Positions 1-11,500 of a stretch of DNA of 54,644 nt are shown in pieces (position 1 is the stretch's first letter; every line of letters begins with the position of its first letter). The stretch covers positions 1 to 54,644 of the forward strand of contig DYWZ01000041.1 of assembly GCA_020742395.1 (NCBI GenBank). The letters run 5' to 3'. A model generated the notes under the pieces. The model saw only the letters and a program-made list of their open reading frames with translations, was not told where the DNA came from and searched no databases. A program made the translations under genes and the position numbers. This DNA comes from Enterococcus columbae (GTDB taxonomy: Bacteria > Bacillota > Bacilli > Lactobacillales > Enterococcaceae).

Positions 1-248
1 AAATTGTGGGGAGAAAACCGCCTAAATCTCTTTCTCAATCACACTGCTATTGTAACAGGCTAGCTTTCGCTTGTGCAAGGGCTTTGCAAGTGACCGATCT
101 TCGTCTCGGCCACCCTTGCACGCTCAGCAGCCTGTTCGACAAAAAGCGTCAATTGAAAAAGAAAATAAAAACAGGAGAGAAAGTCATCGAAAAAATAACT
201 TCCTCTCCCATCGACTTAATTGCCAACAACACTAGTTGACAAAGAGCC
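1..248 (-). mobile_element. Probable end of an ISL3-family insertion sequence (partial, cut by window edge)
   Basis: Reading the minus strand inward from base 248, the sequence begins GGCTCTTTGTCAACTAGTG, which resembles the terminal inverted repeat of ISL3-family elements as I remember them. The first 130 bases are clearly richer in GC than the rest of the window and fold into nested hairpins: AACAGGCT (54-61) with AGCCTGTT, enclosing GTGCAAGGG with CCCTTGCAC, and a second stem of 11 bp with one mismatch around 173-208. No transposase reading frame is visible, so only a non-coding terminal part is present. The 8 bases at 249-256 (ACAATTAA) would be the target duplication if the other end, outside the window, is followed by the same octamer. 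The 77-codon plus-strand ORF at 6-239 looks accidental. Confidence 0.4.
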
Positions 249-290
249 ACAATTAAACCTATTTACTGAATAAGGCCAGCTAAATTAATC

Positions 291-349
291 AAAAAAACTA
301 CCCTTACGACTAAAGTCCAGTATACTTCAGTCAATAAGGGTAGTTTTTT
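291..349 (-). terminator. Intrinsic terminator downstream of murC
   Basis: A long hairpin pairs AAAAAACTACCCTTA with TAAGGGTAGTTTTTT, and an inner stem extends it (GACTAAAGT with ACTTCAGTC, one mismatch). A/T tracts on both sides make it usable in both directions. It lies 22 bases past the murC stop codon. Confidence 0.8.
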
Positions 350-371
350 GATTATATCCTTTAATTATCGT

Positions 372-1706
372 TTATAAAACATTTCTAGTTGTTTTACTCA
401 ATAGGCTTTCATAAGCGCGTTCAAATTTTTGAACATCACCTGCGCCCATAAAGATAATGACACTATCTTCATGATTTAATAATGGGGACATATTTTCTTC
501 TTTAAGTACGGTACCACCTTTAGTTACTCGTTTAGATAAATCCTCAATACTTACTTGGCCTGAGGTTTCTCTAGCTGAAGCAAAAATATCACATAGATAC
601 ACTTCATCGGCTAAGTCTAGCGCTTGCGCAAATTCATCAAGTAAAGCAATGGTTCTAGTAAATGTATGCGGCTGAAAAACAGCAACAATTTGTTTTTCAG
701 GATATTTTTGACGTGCCCCATCAATCGTAGCCTTTATCTCAGCTGGATGGTGTGCATAGTCATCAACAATCATCACATCAGCAACCTTCTTTTCACTGAA
801 ACGGCGCTTAACGCCAGCAAAGCTTTTCAGTTGTTCAGCAATTAGCTGCATGTCAAAGCCTTCAACAAAAGCAACGGCCACTACACCTAGCGCATTTTTA
901 ATATTGTGTTCACCAAACGCTGGAATAGTAAACGTACCAATAGTTTCTCCCTGATGGTAAACATCAAATTGAGAACCTGATGTGCTACGAATAATATTTT
1001 TTGCTTGAAAATCGTCAGTATCAGCCAAGCCATAGTAATAGATTGGCACCTCTGCTTGCAATTTTCTTAAATAAGCATCATCACCGTAAGCAAAAATAGC
1101 CTTTTTCACTTGATGTGCCAATGATTGGAAAGCTGAAAACACATCTTCAATACTTTCATAGTAATCAGGATGATCGAAATCAATATTTGTCATAATCGCA
1201 TAATCTGGTGAATAAGCAAGGAAATGTCTACGATACTCACAAGCTTCAAAGACAAAATACTTCGCTTCTGGTTCACCATGACCGGTCCCATCACCAATTA
1301 AATAGCTTGTTGGTGTCACCCCTGATAATGCATGAGCTAATAATCCAGTAGTACTTGTTTTTCCATGTGAGCCAGTAATTGCGATACTCGTAAATTCTTG
1401 AATAAATTGACCAAGAAAATCATGATAACGAATGACTGTTGCGCCAATTTCTTTTGCACGAGCAATCTCTGGATGATTATCTGGGAATGCATTACCCGCA
1501 ATAACGATATATTCAGCTTTAACATTATCGGCATCAAAAGGTAATAACAAAATATTTGCTTTTTCCAAATCACGTTGGGTAAAGAAATATTCCTCTACAT
1601 CAGAACCCTGAACATGGTAGCCTTTTTGATGTAAGACTAAAGCTAATGAGCTCATTCCAGAACCTTTAATGCCAACAAAATGGTAAATATTATCTTTTTT
1701 AAACAT
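372..1706 (-). CDS. murC: UDP-N-acetylmuramate--L-alanine ligase MurC
   Basis: Cytoplasmic Mur ligase that uses ATP to add L-alanine to UDP-MurNAc, the first residue of the peptidoglycan stem peptide. The 444-residue protein has the N-terminal nucleotide-binding glycine motif (GIKGSGMSS, residues 12-20) and the Mur ligase ATP loop GSHGKT (112-117), followed by the central and C-terminal Mur ligase domains, and is of normal family length. I chose the ATG at 1706 over an in-frame start at 1733 because AGAGAGG lies 8 bases upstream and the protein then begins [15 protein letters not shown], as homologues do. It is the last gene before a terminator and the IS-like end. Its promoter probably lies in the 200 bases upstream. 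Confidence 0.95.
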   Translation of the reverse strand: MFKKDNIYHFVGIKGSGMSSLALVLHQKGYHVQGSDVEEYFFTQRDLEKANILLLPFDADNVKAEYIVIAGNAFPDNHPEIARAKEIGATVIRYHDFLGQFIQEFTSIAITGSHGKTSTTGLLAHALSGVTPTSYLIGDGTGHGEPEAKYFVFEACEYRRHFLAYSPDYAIMTNIDFDHPDYYESIEDVFSAFQSLAHQVKKAIFAYGDDAYLRKLQAEVPIYYYGLADTDDFQAKNIIRSTSGSQFDVYHQGETIGTFTIPAFGEHNIKNALGVVAVAFVEGFDMQLIAEQLKSFAGVKRRFSEKKVADVMIVDDYAHHPAEIKATIDGARQKYPEKQIVAVFQPHTFTRTIALLDEFAQALDLADEVYLCDIFASARETSGQVSIEDLSKRVTKGGTVLKEENMSPLLNHEDSVIIFMGAGDVQKFERAYESLLSKTTRNVL

Positions 1707-1912
1707 ATATTTAGCCTCTCTTCTAAAAAACATCCATACTTTTACTTTCTATCACACAGTTTCAACGTAGCAAATCTTTTACTGTTTGTCTAACATCTTG
1801 TCTTAAGACTTAGATTAATAATCGATGAAAAGTTGAATAAAAGATGGAAATGAACCGTTTTTCATTATCTAACAAAATACGCAAAATAGCAATTATTTTT
1901 CAGAAAGAATTT

Positions 1913-2356
1913 TTATTTTTCATCATTCTGAACGAATTGCAATCGTCCCTTACATTTACCACAACAATAGCGAAGCAAATTCATCTTACGCTGACGATAA
2001 TAAATTTGACCACAATTTTGACATCGATATTGGTACTTAGCTACTTCTAAACATGGCGTATAGCGCAAACCACCGACTTGAACCAAAAGTTTTTTAAAAG
2101 TTTCATCTTTATGTTTAAAGCCTTGTCCAGTCAAATGCAGATGATAATGACACAGCTCGTGTTTGATAATACCGATTAAAACCGTCTCGTCTAAATTTAA
2201 CAATCGTGGATTAAAGTCTAAATGATGGTCTTTTAAATGATATCTACCACCTGTCGTTTTTAAGCGAGCGTTGAAATAAGCGCGATGAACAAACGGTCTT
2301 TTAAAAAACTCTAAAGATATTTTTTCAACCAACTGTTGTAGGGCTTCATTAGTCAT
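1913..2356 (-). CDS. SprT-like zinc metalloprotease-fold protein
   Basis: A 147-residue protein of the SprT-like family (B. subtilis YdcK relatives). It carries HELCHYH at residues 66-72, the metal-binding and catalytic helix of zincin-type proteases, and a C-terminal zinc ribbon formed by CQNC (112-115) and CGKC (132-135). Family membership is clear. The substrate in Firmicutes is not established, and the eukaryotic relative Spartan cleaves DNA-protein crosslinks. The start overlaps the tex stop codon by 8 bases, so the two genes are translationally coupled in one unit, as in many Bacilli. Confidence 0.88.
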   Translation of the reverse strand: MTNEALQQLVEKISLEFFKRPFVHRAYFNARLKTTGGRYHLKDHHLDFNPRLLNLDETVLIGIIKHELCHYHLHLTGQGFKHKDETFKKLLVQVGGLRYTPCLEVAKYQYRCQNCGQIYYRQRKMNLLRYCCGKCKGRLQFVQNDEK

Positions 2357-4529
2357 CTAGTTCAACTGGAATCATCGATAAACCAATTCGTCCTTTCTCA
2401 CGGTCAACCTGAGTAATCCACACATGGACAATCTCACCTACCGCCACGACATCGCTTGGGTGCTTCACAAATGAGCGGCTCATTTTAGAAATATGAACTA
2501 GTCCATCTTGTTTCACTCCTATATCAACAAAGGCACCAAAGTCAATCACATTACGAACCGTTCCTTCTAATTCCATTCCTACTTGTAGATCCTCAATAGA
2601 TAAAACATCCGAACGCAAAAGGGGCGCTTCCATTTCATCCCGTAAATCTCTGCCAGGCTTTTGTAATGAATGAATAATATCATTTAACGTCTCTACCCCA
2701 GTAGCTAGTTGTTCAGCAAGCTGGGATACGTTCAGCTCAGCTAATTTCTTTTGGGTAGCTGGACGACCGATTTCAGCTAAAGAAATCTGACAATTTGCTA
2801 AAAGCTGTTCGGTCAAGTCATAGCTTTCAGGGTGAATTTCAGTATTATCTAGTATCAATTGACCATCAGGAATTCTTAAAAAGCCGACCGCTTGTTCAAA
2901 GGCTTTTGGACCTAAACGTGGTACCTTAGCCAATTGCTTGCGATTGGTAAAGAGCCCATTTTCTTGTCGATAAGTAACAATATTTTGGGCAATCGTCTTA
3001 TTGAGGCCAGCAACATGAGTTAACAACTCACTAGAAGCGGTATTCACATTGACACCTACTTGGTTTACAACGGTTTCGACAACAAAATCTAATTTTTCAT
3101 TTAATTGCTTTTGGGCTACATCGTGTTGATATTGGCCGACACCTACTGATTTAGGGTCGATTTTAACCAATTCAGCCAGTGGATCTTGCAAGCGACGGCC
3201 AATACTTACAGCACTACGCTGTTCGACCTGTAAATCCGGAAATTCCATTCTAGCAGCTTCACTTGCTGAATAAACCGAAGCACCTGCCTCGTTTACGATG
3301 ACATAATACACCTTACGTTTTAATTTTTTGAGTTGATCAGCAACAAATTGTTCGGATTCCCTTGAAGCGGTCCCATTCCCAATAGCAATCATTTCAACTT
3401 GATACTTTTCCAATAAATCAAGCAATTTATGACCGGCTTGTGCTTGCTTTTCTTTAGGCGCTGGATTGTGAGGATAGATGACATCAATCGCCAACACTTT
3501 ACCTGTTTCATCTAAAATTGCTAGCTTACAACCTGTACGATAAGCAGGATCAAAGCCCATCACTACTTTTCCTTTAAGTGGTGCCTGTAAGAGTAAATTA
3601 CGTAAATTGTCACCAAATACATCAATGGCTTGTTCATCTGCTCTTTGTGTTAATTCGCTACGTAATTCACGTTCAATAGCCGGTTGAATAAAACGTTTAT
3701 ATGCATCCTTATAAGCTTCAACGATTAACGGATAAGCTGGTGATTGCGGATTAGTAATTAATTGTTTTTCAAAATACTGCTCAATGGCTTCAGCTGCGAC
3801 AACAATGGCTACCTTCAAAATTCCTTCTTTTTCCCCACGATTTGTCGCCAATGTCCGATGAGAAACCATCGACTTTAAAGGTTGTTCAAAATCATAATAC
3901 ATTTGATAAACCTGCTTTTCATCTAAGGTTTCATCTTTTACCGTACTAGTGTAGACCCCATGATTGAAGGTATATTGACGAATCCATTGTCTAAATTGGG
4001 CAGAATCAGCAATCTGTTCTGCTAATATTTCATGTGCCCCAGCAAGCGCTTGAGTGGTATCGACAATTTGTTCATTTAAAAACTGACCTGCCAATTGCTC
4101 AATGACTAAATCACTTGCTTGGCTAAAGATGGCATCAGCAAGTGGCTGTAACCCATTTTCCTTAGCGATAGTTGCTTTCGTTCGACGTTTTTGTTTAAAA
4201 GGTCGATATAAATCTTCCACACGTTGTAAAACCGTAGCAGACATAATTTCGTTTTTTAATGCCTCGGTTAGCTTACCTTGTTCACTAATTGAAGCGATGA
4301 TTTCTTCTTTGCGTTTATTTAAATTCATTAAGTATTGATAACGTTCTTCAATTAACTTAATTTGTACTTCATCTAAACTACCCGTTACCTCTTTTCGGTA
4401 TCTTGCAATAAAAGGAACTGTATTCCCTGCTAATAATAACTTTAGTGTTTGTTCGATTTGTTTTTTGTTAATACCGGATAACTCAGTAGTTAATGTTGCC
4501 AATACTTGATTATCGATTTTTTCTTCCAT
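2349..4529 (-). CDS. tex: Tex family RNA-binding transcriptional accessory protein
   Basis: A 726-residue Tex/YdcI protein, the full family length. The order is an N-terminal helical region, a YqgF/RNase H-like domain around residues 320-450 (VVMGFDPAYRTGCKLAILD), helix-hairpin-helix segments around 490-560 (NVNTASSELL and VPRLGPKAFEQAVGFLRI) and a C-terminal S1 RNA-binding domain near 645-720 (GTVRNVIDFGAFVDIGVKQD). Tex binds nucleic acid and affects transcription and stress survival, but its exact biochemical role is unsettled. It is the promoter-proximal partner of the overlapping sprT-like gene. Confidence 0.95.
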   Translation of the reverse strand: MEEKIDNQVLATLTTELSGINKKQIEQTLKLLLAGNTVPFIARYRKEVTGSLDEVQIKLIEERYQYLMNLNKRKEEIIASISEQGKLTEALKNEIMSATVLQRVEDLYRPFKQKRRTKATIAKENGLQPLADAIFSQASDLVIEQLAGQFLNEQIVDTTQALAGAHEILAEQIADSAQFRQWIRQYTFNHGVYTSTVKDETLDEKQVYQMYYDFEQPLKSMVSHRTLATNRGEKEGILKVAIVVAAEAIEQYFEKQLITNPQSPAYPLIVEAYKDAYKRFIQPAIERELRSELTQRADEQAIDVFGDNLRNLLLQAPLKGKVVMGFDPAYRTGCKLAILDETGKVLAIDVIYPHNPAPKEKQAQAGHKLLDLLEKYQVEMIAIGNGTASRESEQFVADQLKKLKRKVYYVIVNEAGASVYSASEAARMEFPDLQVEQRSAVSIGRRLQDPLAELVKIDPKSVGVGQYQHDVAQKQLNEKLDFVVETVVNQVGVNVNTASSELLTHVAGLNKTIAQNIVTYRQENGLFTNRKQLAKVPRLGPKAFEQAVGFLRIPDGQLILDNTEIHPESYDLTEQLLANCQISLAEIGRPATQKKLAELNVSQLAEQLATGVETLNDIIHSLQKPGRDLRDEMEAPLLRSDVLSIEDLQVGMELEGTVRNVIDFGAFVDIGVKQDGLVHISKMSRSFVKHPSDVVAVGEIVHVWITQVDREKGRIGLSMIPVELDD

Positions 4530-4570
4530 AAATACTTCTCCAAACTTTTTTAATGAAACAAAAAAGAGTC

Positions 4571-4640
4571 GATTTTCAAAAGTATTTTCTCTTAAATGCT
4601 ATTTTTAGCTGCTTAAAAGAATGCTGTCCTTTTGAAAATC
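4571..4640 (-). terminator. Long inverted repeat between VOC gene and tex, possible terminator
   Basis: GATTTTCAAAAG (4571-4582) and CTTTTGAAAATC (4629-4640) form a perfect 12-bp stem enclosing about 46 bases, inside which AGC stretches could pair again. On the minus strand the repeat is followed by GACTC and TTTTTT. It sits 11 bases after the VOC stop, so it fits a terminator with an unusually large loop. It could also be a structured leader for tex. Confidence 0.4.
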
Positions 4641-4650
4641 ACCCCTTATT

Positions 4651-5025
4651 TTATTCTTGACCGGTTACTGCAAAATAATTACCATCCATATCAACAAAAT
4701 TAAAGACATAACGGTCTTCTAAGTGAATGAGCTCACCCAGTTGAATAGAAAGTGATTGCATTTTTTGATATAATGCAAAAATATTTTCGGCATAAAACAT
4801 GATTTGAGGTGCAGAAGTATTGATATTTTGCGCATGTGTTTCTACAAAATTTTTATCATATAAAGTAAAGGTTAACGGACTATCTGCTGTTGGAGCAATC
4901 TCTGCTACCAAACTACCATCCATATTTTCTAGACTTAATACAGTAAATCCGATTGCTTGCCAAAAATCAGCAGCAGCCTGTACATCTTCAACATATAATA
5001 CCAGTTGTGCTTGATTTGTAAACAT
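4651..5025 (-). CDS. VOC (glyoxalase/bleomycin resistance/dioxygenase) superfamily protein
   Basis: A 124-residue single-domain vicinal oxygen chelate protein with the N-terminal LVLYVEDVQAAADFWQAIGF pattern and the C-terminal edge strand RYVFNFVDMDGNYFAVTG. These folds act in glyoxal detoxification, antibiotic sequestration or ring cleavage, and the sequence does not tell which. Histidines expected for a glyoxalase I metal site are sparse, so I do not call it a glyoxalase. It lies 38 bases downstream of the DUF1149 gene and was probably transcribed with it. Confidence 0.8.
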   Translation of the reverse strand: MFTNQAQLVLYVEDVQAAADFWQAIGFTVLSLENMDGSLVAEIAPTADSPLTFTLYDKNFVETHAQNINTSAPQIMFYAENIFALYQKMQSLSIQLGELIHLEDRYVFNFVDMDGNYFAVTGQE

Positions 5026-5063
5026 AAATTCTCCTCATTTCGTTGTTACAAATAATTTTAACC

Positions 5064-5459
5064 TTATTCAGCTTGTGGCTGTTCATGTTGGGAATTGAAT
5101 TCTAAATTAATTCCTGGTTCATCAGTAATAATTTCAGTCACTTCATAAGTTAAGCGACGTAAAATATCAAATAACGGTTCTACTAATTCTTCTGATTCTT
5201 CTTGGGATAAATCCTCTGGCGAATTAATTTTTCGATTAACAATATGATTTACTTGACGAACCTGACCAGAAATTTTAAAGTTTTGCAAAATGATTTTGAA
5301 TTCTAATTGGGCCCCTAGCAACGTATTGTTTTCTTGATATTCAGGATTATTGGCTACTAACGGCACAAAGCCCACATTGATTTGAGTTTGTTCATCAGGA
5401 GCAACACCGTGATCAAAATGATATGCATCAACAATTGGTTTTTCTCTTAAAATTTCCAT
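5064..5459 (-). CDS. DUF1149 family protein
   Basis: A 131-residue cytoplasmic protein typical of the lactic acid bacterial DUF1149 family, with the recognisable start MEILREKPIVDAYHFD, the stretch LGAQLEFKIILQNFKISG and an acidic tail. The fold is often annotated as SecB-like, but no function is established. A purine-rich Shine-Dalgarno sequence (ATGAGGGATATA) precedes the ATG. The gene stands between sepM and the VOC gene, all on one strand. Confidence 0.8.
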   Translation of the reverse strand: MEILREKPIVDAYHFDHGVAPDEQTQINVGFVPLVANNPEYQENNTLLGAQLEFKIILQNFKISGQVRQVNHIVNRKINSPEDLSQEESEELVEPLFDILRRLTYEVTEIITDEPGINLEFNSQHEQPQAE

Positions 5460-5500
5460 TTTTATATATCCCTCATTTTTATTATTTATTCATAATTAAT

Positions 5501-7567
<2,067 letters not shown>

Positions 7568-7594
7568 CTATTCTCCTCCCATTCCTCTTGCATC

Positions 7595-7629
7595 AAAAAA
7601 GGCTGGTTTGAATTGGACCAGCCTTTTTT
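7595..7629 (-). terminator. Intrinsic terminator downstream of ylbG
   Basis: A perfect hairpin pairs AAAAAAGGCTGGT with ACCAGCCTTTTTT around a 9-base loop and ends in a T run. It directly follows the ylbG stop codon and separates ylbF-ylbG from rsmD. Confidence 0.9.
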
Positions 7630-7630
7630 C

Positions 7631-7978
7631 TTAAATTACCTCTTCAGCTAAGCGAATTTTCGTGTTTAATTCTTCTACTTCAAAGCCATCGTCATCGACT
7701 TGATAAGCTCGTTTAGTCCCAATTTTTTCAGCAAAATTCATCTCCACATCTGGTCGATAAGATGGTTCAACGTGTCTAACAAAATGTAGCTTGCTTACTT
7801 TTTCAATCGTTGACTCAACTAATTCTTCGTCCACGTATAAATAAACATATTTAGATTTTTTCGAAACATAATGCACTAAGCCGTAGCGTTTTAGACTTTT
7901 TAACTGTCTTAGGCTATATACCCAAACAACAATGCCGCGACGTTTAGTAATCATTAAATGAGTATTTTCAGCTGACAT
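7631..7978 (-). CDS. ylbG: YlbG family protein (DUF2129)
   Basis: A small cytoplasmic protein of 115 residues in the DUF2129 family, with the characteristic RRGIVVWVYSLRQLKSLKRYG near the N-terminus. Its function is unknown; it accompanies ylbF in Bacilli. The ATG at 7978 is preceded by GGAGG and overlaps the last codons of ylbF by 11 bases. An upstream in-frame start at 8032 would run deep into ylbF and lacks a good Shine-Dalgarno sequence. Confidence 0.88.
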   Translation of the reverse strand: MSAENTHLMITKRRGIVVWVYSLRQLKSLKRYGLVHYVSKKSKYVYLYVDEELVESTIEKVSKLHFVRHVEPSYRPDVEMNFAEKIGTKRAYQVDDDGFEVEELNTKIRLAEEVI

Positions 7979-8396
7979 GACAATGTCCTCCACAAGCATG
8001 ATTTCTTTTTTCAAAAAATGGATTCCCTGCATCCACCTTAATGGTATCTGATATATCGTTAGCTAAATTCAGACACAACTCATCTAAAAGTCCTTGAAAT
8101 GACGTTTCAGCCACCCGAAAATCGGTCATTATAGGATGTAAATCTAATTTTCTTTTAGCGCGCTGAGCTTCGCGTTGCGTTTGTCTAAAATCCGGTGCAT
8201 ACTTGCCATACGCTTCAATTCGCTCAAATGCGGCTTTCTTTTCCTTAAACTGTACCATTAATTGTATAATTTCTTCATCGGCATATATTTTATGAAAAAA
8301 ATCAATATATTGTTGATAAGTTGATGAATCATGAATTGCTTGAACCAACTCATCAATCTGGGTATCAATTTGAACAAACGATTCATTGATAATCAA
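7968..8396 (-). CDS. ylbF: YlbF family regulator
   Basis: A 142-residue helical protein of the YlbF/YmcA family. In B. subtilis YlbF, YmcA and YaaT form the Y-complex, which binds Fe-S clusters and influences RNase Y-dependent mRNA maturation, competence and biofilm formation. Cys108 and the C-terminal CGGHC (135-139) could provide cluster ligands. Translation probably starts at a TTG (8396) with GAAGGAAAG a few bases upstream, and no suitable ATG lies nearby. A near-consensus promoter is found at 8426-8454. Confidence 0.85.
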   Translation of the reverse strand: MIINESFVQIDTQIDELVQAIHDSSTYQQYIDFFHKIYADEEIIQLMVQFKEKKAAFERIEAYGKYAPDFRQTQREAQRAKRKLDLHPIMTDFRVAETSFQGLLDELCLNLANDISDTIKVDAGNPFFEKRNHACGGHCHVS

Positions 8397-8425
8397 TTAC
8401 TTTCCTTCTTTCAATCAATAATCTT

Positions 8426-8454
8426 ATTTTATCATCTAAAGATAAGACTATCAA
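8426..8454 (-). promoter_or_regulatory. Sigma-A type promoter of ylbF-ylbG
   Basis: On the minus strand TTGATA (8449-8454) and TAAAAT (8426-8431) are separated by exactly 17 bases, about 30 bases ahead of the ylbF start. Confidence 0.7.
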
Positions 8455-8504
8455 TTTTTTACTATAAATGCAATAGATAGTTTTTTGTATTTTTATTAAT
8501 AAAA

Positions 8505-8540
8505 TCGATCCTAACTGAATGCATAATCAGCTAGGATCGA
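8505..8540 (-). terminator. Intrinsic terminator downstream of pycA
   Basis: TCGATCCTAACTGA pairs with TCAGCTAGGATCGA around an 8-base loop with one non-canonical pair. On the minus strand it is followed by TTTTATTAA. It lies about 30 bases after the pycA stop. Confidence 0.75.
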
Positions 8541-8572
8541 CGTTAGCAATTCTGCTATCTTTGATTGATTTA

Positions 8573-11500
8573 TTATTTCAATTCAATTAATAAATCACCA
8601 GAATGAATGACATCACCGGCTTGAACATATAAATGATCCACTACCCCATCAAAACGAGCTTCAATTGCAGTTTCCATCTTCATCGCTTCGGTAACCATTA
8701 ACACTTGGCCTCGTTTAACTGGTTCACCTTTACGCACTAAAACTTGTAAAACTGAACCTGACATAGTAGCCCCATATTGATTTTTATCGGTTGGTTCAGC
8801 TTTCTTACGATGTGTTACTGTACTTTGAATGGATTGATCTTTAATCATAATCTCTCTACGTTGACCATTTAAATTGAAAAAGAGGACGCGATTACCTTCC
8901 ACATCAGGTTCGCCAATTTCATCTAAACGAATAATTAAATTTTTTCCTTTTTCAATTTCAACATTGATTTTTTCACCTAAGCGCATACCATTAAAGAAGG
9001 TTGGTGTATCTAATAATTTTACTGCACCAAATTTTTCAAAAGAGGCACAATAATCTAAAAAGACTTGTGGATACATCAGATAACTCAAAACTTGTTCATC
9101 AGTTGCTTCAGAACCAATTTTTTCACTTAGCTCAGCTTTTACTTGATTAAAGTCAACTGGTGCAGCTAATTCGCCTGGGCGACAAGTATAAGCTTGGCGA
9201 TTTTTTAGGATAATCGCTTGTAGTTTTTCTGGGAAACCACCGACTGGCTGACCAAGCTCGCCTTCAAAGAATTTTACAACGGATTCAGGGAAGCTTAACT
9301 CAGCTCCTTTTTCATAAATCTCTTGTTCAGACAAGTGATTTTGGACCATAAATAAAGCCATATCACCAACTACCTTAGAGGATGGCGTTACCTTAACAAT
9401 ATCGCCAAACATCCTATTGACCGTATGATACATCTGCTTTATTTCGTCCCAACGATCACCAAGGCCAACCGCTTTCGCTTGTTGTTGTAGATTAGAATAT
9501 TGACCACCTGGCATCTCGTGGAAGTAGACTTCGGTTTGTGGCGCATTTAAGCCATTTTCAAATGGTTGATAAAAATGACGGACGTCCTCCCAATAATGGT
9601 TTAACTGATGGGCATTTTCAATTGAAATATTCGGCATCCGTTCATCATTGGCTAAAGCATAATACAAACTACTTAAGCTTGGTTGACTTGTACTACTACT
9701 CATCGCGCTAATCGCTACATCGACAATATCCACGCCGGCTTTAATTGCTTGGGCGTAAGTCATTAAACCATTGCCACTCGTATCATGCGTATGCAAATGA
9801 ATCGGCAAGTCTACTGTTGCCTTTAATTCATTGATTAAACGATAAGCAGCCTTAGGTTTTAAAAGACCTGCCATATCTTTAATGGCAATTATATGCGCAC
9901 CCGCATTGGCTAACTCTTTAGCCATATTTTTATAGTAATCAACATTGTATTTACTACGACTGCTATCATCAATATCACCAGTATAACAGATTGCTGCTTC
10001 GGCAATTTTACCACTATCACGAACCGCTAAAATACTTTTTTCCATTTGCGGCAACCAATTCAGACTATCAAAAATCCTAAAGACATCGATTCCTTGTTTG
10101 GCCGCTTCGGCAATAAAGCGAGTAATCACATTATCCGGATAGTTTGAATAACCGACAGCATTGGAGCCTCTAAACAACATTTGTAATAATGTATTTGGCA
10201 TTTCTTGGCGTAGCTTGCGTAATCTTTCCCATGGATCTTCATTTAAGAAACGATAAGCCACATCAAAAGTTGCTCCGCCCCACATTTCACTTGAAAATAG
10301 TTGAGGTAAAGCTTTTTCAGTTGCTTGGGCAATTTTAACTAAATCATGCGTACGCACACGTGTTGCTAGTAAACTTTGATGTGCATCTCTAAAGGTCGTA
10401 TCAGTTAATAGCACTTGCTTTTGCTGCTTAACAAAATCAACTACCGCTTCAGCTCCTGAAGCATCTAGTATATTCTTAGCTGAAACAATCTCTTGATGCT
10501 CAACTAAATGCTTGGGCATGCGTGGAATTTCAAAAAACGGTTTGTCCTTTTGTTCAATGCCAGGGAAACCATTAACGGTAATTTCTCCAATATATTTCAT
10601 CGTCTTATTCCCACGGTCTCTAGTATTTGAAAAAACAAATAAGCTTGGCGTTTCATCGATAAAAGTGGTCTTAGCCTCACCGGTTTGGAAAGTCGGATGA
10701 TGAATCACATTTTGCATAAACGGAATATTGGTTTTGACCCCACGAATACGAAACTCTCGTAAACAACGTGCCATCTTTTGAATCGCCTGATCAAAAGTAG
10801 CTCCATGGGTACATACCTTAACCAATAACGAATCAAAATAAGGCGTCACCACCGCACCAGCATAGGCATTACCAACATCTAAACGTACACCAAAGCCACC
10901 TGGTGAACGATAGGTATCAATCTTACCAGTATCCGGCAAGAAATGATTCAATGGGTCTTCTGTAGTGATTCGGCATTGAATTGCTGCCCCACGATAAGTT
11001 AAGTTTTCTTGTTTAGGTAAATGTAAATCCGCATGTAAATCTTTGCCTTGAGCAATCAAAATTTGACTAGTCACAATGTCAATATCGGTAATCATTTCCG
11101 TAATGGTATGTTCAACTTGAACGCGTGGATTGACTTCGATGAAATAAAAATCATCCTCATCTACTAAAAATTCTACGGTACCCGCATTAACATAACCAAC
11201 ATGCTTCATCAATTGCACAGCAGCCTGACAAATTGCTTCACGCTGTTGGTCACTTAACGAAACACAAGGAGCCACCTCAACTACTTTTTGATGTCGTCTT
11301 TGAACAGAACAGTCACGTTCAAAAAGATGTAAGACATTCCCATGCGTATCTCCCAAGATTTGCACTTCAATATGCTTAGGATTACTAATATATTTTTCAA
11401 CATAAACTTCATCACTACCAAACGCAGCTTTAGCCTCGCTTTTAGCACGTTCATAACCTTCTTTAGCTTGCTTTTCATCAAAAGCCACGCGCATACCGCG

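Noticed and set aside
6..239. 77-codon plus-strand ORF at the left edge
   Set aside because: It spans the nested hairpins and terminal repeat of the IS-like end, has no Shine-Dalgarno sequence and no recognisable protein pattern.
1844..2050. 68-codon plus-strand ORF opposite the sprT-like gene
   Set aside because: Antisense shadow of a well-supported gene; the apparent hydrophobicity comes from AT-rich codons read backwards.
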